A stretch of DNA of 64,000 bases. Origin: Homarus americanus (lineage: Eukaryota; Arthropoda; Malacostraca; Decapoda; Nephropidae). The translations under genes were made by a program, and so were the position numbers. Shown piece after piece: positions 1 to 12,033 of the stretch (position 1 is the stretch's first letter; each line of letters starts with the position of its first letter). The stretch is from assembly GCF_018991925.1 (NCBI RefSeq), contig NW_024744357.1:3681658-3745657 (forward strand), given 5' to 3'. The notes under the pieces are model-generated. The model worked only from the letters and a program-made list of their open reading frames with translations. It made no database searches and had not been told where the DNA came from.

Positions 1-836
1 TGATCAGTAGTTTCCAACCCTGTGTAGTCTCTGGGCCACATGTATCATTGAAACCATAGTGGAGGGTGCCTAAACTTTGGATCTACATTCAAGAAACAAA
101 CATCTCGTATACTGTACAGTTATTTGCAGTTTTACACGTCTAACTGTTACCAGTTACATACGTTTTACATGTACTCTTGGACAGGGCGTGTGTGTATTTA
201 CCCCATTGAGAAGGCTGGCTCTCTCTCTGGGCCCGGTCTGGGGTAAATACACAGTTCCTGTACACGACATTTGTATCAAGTTATTACTTATTTTCATTAA
301 TCTCACTCTAACAAAGATTCCCAAGTAATTCACAATTTTCTAACAAACCCTTGAGGGCACCATACTATGGTTCAGAACTACAGGTTGGGGACCACTGCAC
401 TAGATAATTACCACCACACACACACGAGACAATTACCCCCACACACTAGATAATGACCACTGCACACTAAGCACTGACCAATACACATTGACCATCACAC
501 CTCAACACAACATATTCTTTGTACCTTGTAAGAAATCTCTCTCACTTCTACACCACTGAGAATACTCTGCCAGCACATTCAACACGCAGAGAAAGTTTAC
601 CATCTTAAGAGAATATTCCATGTGAAACTTTTATGGGGTACTAATAAAGAGTCCATTTTCAAAATTTTATTTATCAATAGTCTATACAAAAATATTACCA
701 TAATTGTCTATAATTTTCATTCAATATATTGTGACGAAAGGTATAAAACCACAAAGCAACTTATGGAGTGAGAGAAAAAAAAAACTTCAAATTCCATTAG
801 TATATAAAGTGCTCAAGTAATTTTCATCAATATACA

Positions 837-842
837 TTTATT
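837..842 (-). terminator. MCM4: MCM4 poly(A) signal
   Basis: AATAAA on the minus strand lies 177 nt past the MCM4 stop, which implies a short 3' UTR. A second AATAAA at 671-666 is a possible distal signal. Confidence 0.6.
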
Positions 843-1018
843 TTTACAGTATTCATACAAGCCCCTTCCTGTTTTGGTGCTGCAGGTAGCCTTCAGCAGC
901 TAGTGAGTTATCCCTTTCCCTTGACAGGAAGCTAGTGCACCATTGGTAACCTCATCAAACACTATACTCATTTACTGAAGAAGGCTGGAGTTTATAAATG
1001 CGTACATTTCTTGAGTTA

Positions 1019-1117
1019 TCAGTGAATGATACGAATGGTGGACTTGCCAGTGACAGTGAGGAACTCATCATCTTGTAGATCACGGAGGGCATCTTCAAAC
1101 ATCTCACGTGTGATCAT
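1019..1117 (-). CDS. MCM4: MCM4 last coding exon
   Basis: This exon encodes residues 816-847 ([17 protein letters not shown] ... KSTIRIIH) and the TGA stop at 1021-1019. It matches the end of the MCM4 winged-helix domain. The acceptor is TTTTGCAG and the upstream phase is 0. It is too short to appear in a simple ORF list. Confidence 0.94.
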   Translation of the reverse strand: MITREMFEDALRDLQDDEFLTVTGKSTIRIIH

Positions 1118-4100
1118 CTGCAAAATATTGATTAGAAGTTAGCCACAACTAGAGTCATTACAAAAGCCTGTTAGCTGGAACTCTCCAACAGCTGGAATTT
1201 TTCTGGAAAAAATCTCTCAATTCCAGATCGGTAAATAAATGTTCTGGGAGTTCCGAAAAAATTGCATCATGCTCTACTGTGTCACCATGTACCAGCTGCG
1301 TGGGCAGGAAAACCCTCAAGTAAATTGGCTAATATTGTCATGTGACTACATGGGATGCCCGTGATAGGCTGATGCATCTTCCAGTTTATCCCCTTTAAGC
1401 CTTGTATCAGGCTGCACTTAGTTCATTGTATAAGGATGACCCCTTGCTGGCTGCTGTTTATGTGTTCTGCAGTACTGTACCAGGACACAATCAATCAAGA
1501 ATACAGTGTTAAGAAGTAAAAAGTGATTACATGAATACCCCAATTATCGCAAGGGATGCATTCCTAAAGGTCACCGCGATTAATGAAACTGCAAATATCA
1601 AGACAATTTTCCCTTTAAGAACTACCTCACACCACCAGGGTCCACTACATTCCCGTGACCACCAGTCACCACTACCTCACACCACCACCAAACTCCCTTA
1701 ACCACCAGCCACCACCACCACACTCCCATGACTACCAGCCACCACTACCTCACACCACCCACCACTACCACGACATGGACACAGTTGCACTGATAATATA
1801 TTAATACCCACACTTATTCATATTATGCTCCGTCGTCTCATGTGTGAAAGGTACCGTCCATTTCTATATATTTCTTAATCTCTCCATGTATCGTAAATTT
1901 AAAATTATGATAAAACATGTATGAGTAACAGTAAGTGATGAATACCTACCAGTAGCTGAAGCATTCAAGATTCAGTGTGTATATGTTGAAAGCTTCAACT
2001 ATCTAAGTGCAGTGCAAACTGTACTCAGATGATGTATGTGAAGGCCCAGCCAAATCTATGATAACCATTTTTGCCTCTTGTGAAGCTACGAGATATAAAT
2101 TCAAAACTGAAGTTAGATGTCTTTGATTTGCAGCCACAGAGAATCTGATGACTGTATTGAAGTGACTGTCATTTTTGCATTAAAGAAACTCATTAATCAT
2201 TTGGCAGAACCTGTCACAGGAAAAACTCTCCAAAGTCTAACGGCCGTGTGTAATTCGTCCCGGGTCCTAAAAGCTGACTTTACAAGAAATAGGTATACCA
2301 ATCTGAGTAGAGTATTTGTGACCAATTCAATTGATGCATGACAAACTCAAACACTAATTAGAATATAAGTATTAGCCTTACAAATTAATGTAAACCCATA
2401 GTAAAAATTTTCCTAACTCAATGTGTACAGTGAAGCCTGGACTCAGCTTCAAAGTGTGAGTCCAGTCGTAGTTTCACTGAGTGTGAAAACAAGGCATGTT
2501 TGGATCCAAGCTGTCGTAAGCCCTGTTGTAATTCATCCTGTATCTATCAGTCTGAATTATATTATTCTCAATGAAAATATGAATACCGACATGTCCTGTG
2601 TTGTAAAGTGTTAACAAGTATAATATTAAAAGAAATGAGAGGTAAGACTGTACCACTAAGGCTCATGGGGTCATGATAAGTTTGTGTGCCAAGAGTAACT
2701 TGTATCCCCAGTATTGAGTAATAATAATTATGGTACACAAATATCAGCCTTGTGACGGGTTTTTGGAGAGTGCTATACAGTATTACCATAAGTGGTAATG
2801 AAATGAAATGGTGAAGATTCCTTATTTTCATAGTGTCACTCTTGTAGAATGTTACAGTGAGTTGTAGTAGTTTCTACTGAACATTGCTTTTGTTAAATTT
2901 AAAGACTTGTTTTTGCTAACCTGGAAGTAGGGCCAAGTGGTTCTTATAATTTGTATCGATGTTAATGTAAATTTGGCCAAGTCTTGAGTGAACCCCAAGG
3001 AGAGGTTCATGTGTTTGTGTATGTTGAAGTGTTCCTAAACTACTCAACTTCATTGCAATAATATCTTAATGTATTTTATACTATCATTACCACTGCATCC
3101 TCCTTTTATTCTCCCTCATAATTTGAACCAATGACTACAATAGAACTCATGAGTCAAGCCCTCGCCATGTTACTACCACATGGTTAAGAGGTTAATGTTA
3201 TGTTATACAGTATATTCTGACAGAATACCTGGGTGGTGGTGGCGGTGGCTACCGTGAGTACTGAAGATATAAATAAACAATAGTCAAGCATTAAGAGAAA
3301 AGTAACAGAAAACAAAAATACTTTGATAAATTGAATTAGAAAATATTTCAAAACTTTGAAACAATTAGAAATAGGAGATAAAAGTAAAATAAACAAGCAA
3401 AACATATAATAAGATTAATTTACAAGGAAAAAAAAAAACCTCTACAACCACACTCCTATGACCATCAGCCACCATTACCTCACAATACCCACCACCACCA
3501 CACTCCCATTGAACTTCATTAATTTCTAAATCACACATGTGTTAAATGGGCCTTATGTCGGAATATGAAAGCTTCAGCTAGCCCACCCGGTTTGAAATAC
3601 CTGTACATACTGTATTGTAGGGTATCGTAATTTTTCATTTGCGAATAAGCGGGGTATGCTTTAAGAATATTGAATAGGGTGTTAAAATATCAATTGTGGG
3701 TAAGCGAATAGTGAGGTATTCCTGTAGTGTACTATACAGTCAGTATGGAAGTATTGTACCATATGTACAGGAAATGGGAAACACTGGAGCATCTTAGCTT
3801 TAGTCTTTATTCAAGACATCATTCTTCAGGTCCCCCCCACCCCAACAAAGGGTGACCTGACATTGCATCAGGTCATTACATTTAGACCACCTCCAATCCA
3901 AGTGTTAAGACGTAAAAAGTGATTAATTACATATTACATTGAGCTTACTGTAGGTGCAAGACGACAGCATCGGCTGGTGAGTACTGTATAATATATACAG
4001 TATACAGGAGTATATATATTTTGTTTAATGTACAGAGGTGTTTGTTTAAATAAATATAGCTCCATGTGAGAAGTCGAGTTTAAACTCGGGGAAAACTTTC

Positions 4101-7100
4101 CCCAGTGCTGGTGGAACATTCCACTGTCTTCAGTGTGACACACAGCTCCATTTATGCCTAGCACACCTGCATCATATAATGTTTTTTTTTATAAATATAT
4201 TTATTGAACCAAACTTTTGGATAAACTATTCAAGATTATTTTGGGTAAATAATGGTGTTTCCAACTAATTAGAACTTATTCTATTGATCGGTATCACTAT
4301 ATCTTACATTTCTTTTAATAAGAGAATGGAGTCCCCACCATTATACAATCGGCCCTTAACATACGCGGGTTTAGCATACACGGATTTGCAAATACGCGGA
4401 TTGCCCCGCCGGAGGAATATTCTGTACATTGAAGTACATTCAAATCGCGCGCCATTAAACTCGCACGCGGCACCTCACACGGGACACCACCCGCTCCCGC
4501 AACCTCACACACACACACGCATAGCTCTCCATCACTCAGTCAGTCTCGCTGTAACCACGCTTGTGTTGACATCAGCATTGTAGTTGCAAAAATATTACAT
4601 TTCCGTGAATGTATTATATCAAGCACAGTATGAATAGAATATCACTAATATAACAGTATTTTAACGGAAAGCTATTAAAAAAAACGAGTAACATATCTTG
4701 AACATCGGAAGGTTAGGTAAAGTCTTTTGTTTTCATGTAGTTTATCCTAATTTACATTGAAATACATTACATTTCAGCAAAACTACTATTTATTTCTGAG
4801 AATATGGAAATGTAATATTTTTGCTGAAATGACATACGTATTACAGTGGTAAGTGACGAAAGCAATGACTTTCGCTTTCTTTCGTTCAAAAGATGTTACC
4901 GTAATCGCTTTTCGAATGGTTTGCAGTAAGAAAAACTGTTATATTACAATACTATTATATCCTAATTCACTTGTGATGCAGCAGTTTTTTAACTGAAAAC
5001 CATTCGAAAAGCGATTACGGTAACATCTTTTGAACGAAAGGAAGCGAAAGTCATTGTTTTGTCACAATTTTATCCCACTTTCCACTGCAATACGTACGTC
5101 ATTTCTGCAAAAATATTACATTGTGGGATTATCAGGCTAATGATAGGATAGAATATTATTGTAATACAGTACGGTACAACAGTTTTTTAACTGAAAACCA
5201 TTCGAAAAGCAATTACGGTAAAATCTTTTGAACAACGAAAGAAAGCGAAAGTCATTGTTTTCGTCATGATTTTATCCCACTTTCCACTGTAATATGTATA
5301 TCATTTCAGCCAAAATATTACATTTCCATAATTATTTCTGAGAATATATTCATTCAGTCACAGTTAAGGTAAAATATACTTGCGATGTAATATTTTAATG
5401 AAAATACGGTTCGTCTCATTACCTGGAAAACTCTGCACGAAATGTTCAGACTAATGGATATATCACTGTATCAGTGAATAGATATCTTTATTTTAAGATA
5501 TCTATTCACTGTTTTGAGAGATTCCATGGACTGAAGACTAGCCCATAAAATTTTGTCATTGTGGAAACATTTTCACAGTATGTAACAAGAGCTGTTTTGG
5601 AAATGTGTTGTGAAACTAAATCCTGGAAACTTTGCTCTCTCTTTTTTTTTCATCCCATAACTCACTCAGCTAATCAGAGGAAAATCTGAACCAACAATAG
5701 TAAGTCACACTACAAACAATATATATGATTAGGTAAACTGGGTCATTAGCTATTTCCAACCATTTATTTATTAGAAATGGAAAACTTTTTTTGTAACTTA
5801 CCAAGTCTGATGATTCTTTCATTTCTTGGAACATCTTCTGGAAGTTGAGGGTCATCACCTTGCCCTTAGTCAGAATCAACTTTTTGAGAGACTGAGCAAG
5901 TTCAACACGTCGTTTGCGAGCTGCAGAACTCATGCCAGTTGTCAGAATGCTGACATCAATCTTGCCAGACATTGGGTCAGTGGCAGACTGCTTGAGGGCC
6001 TCACGATGTAATCTATAAATGTAAAATAATATTATGTTAAAAGAAATTTTGCAATTAAGATATTTCGACTGGAAAAAAAATAAAAAATAAAATAAATCCC
6101 TATATACAGCACTGGATATAATGACCAAATAAATACTGTACACACCTCCATGCTTCCTCCACATCAGCCACCTCCACCATGTAAGACAGACGGACTTTAG
6201 CATGTGCCTCAGCCAACCGGATCAGAGACTCTAGCTGACGAGGATAGGCAGTCACCTGTCCGCGGCCACTGCCTACCTTACGCATGTCAACATATGCTGA
6301 GATAAGGCGCTGTGAAGCGTCTTCAGAAAGCTTTGGGTGGACATATTCTCGAGCATATGCCAAGTAATCTCTGAGAATACCCATGTCCAACATTTCTTCC
6401 TCACTCATAGCCTCTGAGCGATAATACAGAGATACAAGATGGCGTGCCAGTCGACGATCATACAGCTCATCTTGGGGATCCAAGATGAGGAAGATGAGGT
6501 CAAAACGTGAGAGGAGGGTGTGAGGAAGTTCTATGTTGTCTATGATGGTCTTGTTCTTGTTCCACTGTGACTCAACAGGGTTGGCAGCAGCCAAGACAGA
6601 TGTTCTAGCATTAAGCTGACAGATGATTCCTGCCTTAGCAATACTGAGAGTCTGCTGTTCCATCACTTCATGAAGCACTGATCTGCAAACCAAGATAACA
6701 TAATTTTATATTTTGTATTTTATGACTTGACAATAGGAAGAATAGAACCCCTTCAACAGTAGACAAAATAAAAATAGCAGTTAAATTTTTTTTACATTAC
6801 AAAGATGACAAATCACTTGAAATTCAATACTTTCTCAGTTTGTTTGAAATAAATATGAAATAGGATTTACACATCTAATTCACCATTTCTCAATAATGAC
6901 TGTAAGACAGTTGCAGTCTCTCCTTCATGAACTTCTATCATTGGCAATCTGTACTAAGTCATCAACTCTTTCCATTCATTCTCAGGTCTGCATTAAGAAT
7001 ACTAATACTGTATTAAAATAATAATTGCAAATCTTTACCACTCCAATGTAGGCTGACCAGTCATAAGCAACAGTTCTTTCCACATATGCTGTCATCTATT

Positions 7101-10100
7101 CTTCTGCGTACCAATGTGTTGTAAAGTTGTCCCAGTTTTCTATCTGGTTTACCCATGTTGCCTCATACATCACACCAGTATCAAATACAAGCAGCAAGTT
7201 CATGTCTCAAATCATTTGATGCTACTCACTTCAATCATCCCATCATACTATTTCTCCCTGTACTGTACACTTATTCCCTTCCCCACAAAGTACTGCCATT
7301 TAGAGCTTAAAGGTTTATTGGGACCCAACCTAACCAAAAGTTAGCATTACGACTTGGGCCCATTAAGACTGGAGTCCAATCCGAATGGTAAAGGCTGAGG
7401 TCCATATGACTAGTGACCTAGAGAGACTTACCTCGTGGAGTCACTCATCTTGTCAAATTCATCAATACAGCATACACCATTGTCAGCCAGCACAAGAGCA
7501 CCCGTCTGCAACACCAACTGGCGGCTTTCTGGATCTTTGGTGATGTACGCTGTCAGACCAACAGCCGAAGAACCCTTGCCGCTGGTGTACTGTGACCGAG
7601 GCACCAGGTTGTACACATACTGCAACAGCTGGGACTTTGATGTACCAGGGTCACCACACAGAAGAATATTCACCTCAGACCTGTAAATTAAAAAAAACGT
7701 TGAGAAAATGACCACCGCAGGACCAAATGATTAAAAATTTTATATTCCATCTTTATATCCTACTAAGTTTCTCTAGCATACAGTTTGAAGGGTAAAGCCA
7801 AAGGTTCTCCACACATAATTGCTCTAAATATCAGAACCATTGTAAACCAATCTAAAATGCATTAATTTTATGGTTGCAACCAAAAGTAATGAATGAGACA
7901 TGTGTTGCAGTTCTGATTACTGTATCGTTAATGATTACCAATTTCTTTTCCTAATCTCATTATGATATAAATATGGGAGGGAAGGGGAGGAAGTAACAAA
8001 ACCCCACTAATACATCGCAATGAACTAAAATAAATAAATAAATTAATTACCTGAAATGTCCTCGGCCAGCATTTGTGAAGTCTTTCCTCGTGCCACCAAA
8101 CAGTTGCAGCAAGATACCTTTCTTGATGTCTTCATTTTCATAGATGGAGGGAGCAATTGCACGAGCCAGACGTTCATAGATATCAGGCTTATGGGACAGT
8201 TCTTTCAACAATTCAATTCGCTCAGCTGGGAAGCGTGGGGTTTCTCTGTTGAAAATGTATATCAATACCATGATTTACTAATGAGGAAAAGGTCAGCTAC
8301 TAAGAGTTAAAATTAAAGTCACATATGTAAGAGCCTGAAGCTATCCCCAATACTGCCAGAGCAAACTGCTCAATTCCAATTACAGCATTTGACTAACCAT
8401 AAAAAAATTACCTGTAAAACTTGAAAGACTCAACTATCCAATAACATACATATGATGAAAAAATATATACAACATCCTATGTCAAGTTTTCATATATTGT
8501 ATTATAGAGTATAAAAAATTGGTTATATTGCAGCTGTGAATTCCAACCAGATTAGGTGTGTTTGTGACACACACACACACACTAAACTTTCATCAATATA
8601 CCATAAATTAATTCAGAACTTGTGGCCAAAGTTTGCCCAAATTTTCTTGCAGTACATGTTGAGTCAGGTTGGGTTACACAGATAGTCTGGGAAGTATGTG
8701 TAGCTCTTTGGCACCTCTCAAGGCCTGCACTCCCTTGATTGCAGACCCTTCATTCTTGAATTTGCTTTCACCCTTTGTTACCAATATGGGTTCAAAAGAC
8801 CATCTAAGAGCCCTCTTGTGGTAAGAAAACCATGGAGGTCTTCAAATACAAGCTGACCTCACAAATTTGTGCTAATTGGTATCCCACTGTGACCAAGTTT
8901 AAAAAAGGCACAGATGTAAAGTACTCAGTATAGGAGATGTAAACAGGGAAACCAAATACCAGATGAACAAAGATGTTATTGAGAAATCTGACTGCAAGAA
9001 AGATTTAGGAGTAATGATAAGTAGGAATCTTAAGCCAAGTAAACAATGTGTATTTGCTCGAAACAAGGCAAATAAAGTACTTGGGTTCATACAAAGGAGT
9101 GTTAGTTACAAGACTAGCGAGATCATCCTAAAACTATATCTTGCGTTATGAGACTTCACTTGGACTACGCAGTACAATTCTGGTTACCATATTACAGAAT
9201 GGATTTAGAATCCTTGGAAAGAATTCAGAGGAGAATGACAAGACTAATCCCGGGCATTAGGAACCTTGAGTACAGAGACAGGTTAACGCATCTTAATTTG
9301 CACTACCTTGAGAGACGTAGAGTGAGGGGCAATATGATAGAGGTGTATAAATGGAAGTCGGGGGTTAACAAAGGGAACATTACAAAGGTACTCAAACTAT
9401 CCAACCAGGAGCGAACTCGTAACAATGGTTTTAAATTAGACAAATTCAGATTTAGGCGCTAAATAGGTAAACATTGGTTTGGAAATAGAGTAGTAGACAA
9501 GTGAATCAAGTTACCAAATATCATCATTAACTCGAATACGCTGGATAGCTACAAACATAGGTTCAGTGGATATATGAGCAATAGGGGTTGGGTGTAAACG
9601 GGACTGCCCAGTATGAGCCAATAGGCCCGCTGCAGTTTCCTCCATTCTTATGGTCTTAAGACAAATTCTGTGTTTACTTACATCTAACACTTTACAGTAA
9701 AAAGCAATCACCTCGTTGACAACCAGATTTATATGTTCTGTTTCATTTTTTTTTATTGATGTAATATTCTTTTAATAACCGTGTTATATACTTAAAGGCC
9801 TTGGTTGTTGAAATGCAGTAATAACATAACAACAATTGATTTTCTTTAAACAGTTAAGATAAGCAGTGTTATTTCAAATTCTGCCCCGCCCCATATATTC
9901 GCTTTTTGGGGACTTTCGCATTTTTCGGACTGGGGTCTGCCCCAATTTGTCCGATTTATCGAGGTTCTACTGTATATTATATTTTCTTTATTTCTAAGCC
10001 ATGTCGTTTATATAGTGGAACAAGTGTGAAAGAAGTCCATTTTCCCACAAATTTGTGCATTTTCATGAGCGTTTAAATTTCAATAGAAATTATTTGTCTA

Positions 10101-11998
10101 AAACGGGCACAGACTAGCAACAAACACCGCAATTGGGAAGCCCACATGAAAATGCACAGATTTACAGAAAAAACAGATTTCTGAGACATGAATTTGCAGG
10201 GTCAGCCTGTATCTTTGACACCGAGGAGACTTCTTCTTTAGGGTGTGTCATGAACCTTAACAACTCACAAGTTTAGGTTCAGTACTCACCCTTCTTCCTG
10301 CCCGTGAAGTCTTTTGTTGTCCACTTTCCGGAAATGAACAACATCTATGTGTGTCTTGTAAACGCTCTTCAGATTACGCATTCGAGGATTCAACCGCATG
10401 GGGGTAGCTCTGTAGATACCAGTGACAGTGACGCGATCACCAGGCTGGACAGCATCAACGAGGTCATTGTGGGCATAGACGAGCACAGTGTGAGGTGTTT
10501 GGCCAGGGGGCATGTCGTCTGTTGTGGATCAAAAGATAAGAATAGAGAGGATTATCAATATTTGGTTCCCTAAGGCTGTTATATTTAGGGAGAATCAAGT
10601 GTACAACTAATGTGACCTAAAGCTGGTGGTAAAAGTATTAAAAAAATATTGTCAAATGTACAATCACAGACAAACTTCCAGATGAGAACTCTTCTTACAT
10701 TAAACACACAGCAAGATGTTCTCACCTGGCTCTGACATCAACAACACAGCAATATGCAGACACAATGAACTGAATATTGGTGAGTTTATGACTAAAGCAT
10801 CTAATGATATGTGATAACCCCCACATACCTGGACTCTCTTGCAGTTTGATCATCTGTTTGTCAGAAAACTGTGAGCGATTGTGAATTAATGTGAAGGTGT
10901 GGGTTGTGTTACAGAATGTGCACAAGGTTGGCTCAGCAATACGGCCGCGGTCAATCTCAACGGTGATTGTGAAGGAACAGACATGGCAACGGAAGAACGC
11001 CTCGCGCATCTCTGGTATGATGTTCGATGTGCGAATGACCATACCGGAGATGGTGATGAGTTGGTCGATGTCTGAAATATAAAAATATATTCAGCACGGT
11101 GAAGACAACACAGAGAATCCTGCCCGAGGAATATAAACAGACACACACAACAAAAATAATAAACAAATAAATAAATAAATGAATAGAATGAAATAGAAAT
11201 GTCCCAAACTATACAATGGTTTGAGTGTGGAAGGAGATTTTTTTACATAAAATTTACTATTGTATTTTATGATATGCTATTTATTTATTTTATTGTTTAT
11301 CATGGCAATAAATATTGCAGCTCATCCCCGTTGCATGAAGTATTCAAACTTACGATTCCAACAGGTTTTGGAGGAATTTATATCTTTATTATTATTTAAT
11401 TTTGAGACAGTTAAGTTACATCTGCCAATATGAATGGGGTTAAACTTGAAATTTACAGTATTTTATTTACCTGATGACTTATTTTTTACTTTCATTTACT
11501 GTATTTTGTCATTCCATTTCTTCTTTTGTCTTAAATTAAGTGATTTTAGATGTATATAAGGACTTAGGTTATGATTTAGTGGAATTTTAAACCTTGTTTT
11601 GTAGGTACGGTATGCATATAGCATATGTTCCAACTTACGAACGTCCTCAGGAGTGGAAACCGTTTGTAACAGTTACAATAAGTGAGTACTGTTTTGGAGT
11701 TTAGCCCCTCAAGCCTTGCAAGCCTTTTTCAGCTATCCTACAGCATTGAACAGTACAAAGAGAAAACACAGATGTCATTGTTATTCATTCACTCTCACAT
11801 TTATAATGGATGTGATGGCCTTTCTTATCCACAAAAGGCCTTAAGATACCTTTCTGGTGTTTCACTGTTGGTTCACACAACATTCAATACCACCTTTAGT
11901 CAATCCCTTTTATCCCTTGCCAGACATTATTTAAAGAATTGTCACAACTTTTTTAGGGGGAACTCGGAAGGTTCAAGGAGTGAATATTTTTTTAATGG

Positions 11999-12033
<35 letters not shown>

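Larger units (their letters stand above)
1118..5801 (-). other. MCM4 intron 11 (4.7 kb, mobile-element rich)
   Basis: This is the longest MCM4 intron. It holds short CCACCA-rich patches at 1640-1770 and 3440-3510, a dispersed repeat at 3787-3880 (also at 16631-16760), a pogo-like end near 4346 (TA then CAATCGGCCC), a foldback element at 4808-5327 and a perfect hairpin at 5472-5511. I see no coding signal. Confidence 0.7.

Noticed and set aside
2117..2341. 74-codon frame in MCM4 intron 11
   Set aside because: Antisense within an intron, no known domain, and an ordinary length for chance in this sequence.
1535..3735. A 2.2-kb pogo-like element bounded by AATACCCC...TATCGC and its inverted match
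   Set aside because: The two ends (about 1535 and 3720) share only loose similarity, and I cannot show TA flanks or a transposase.
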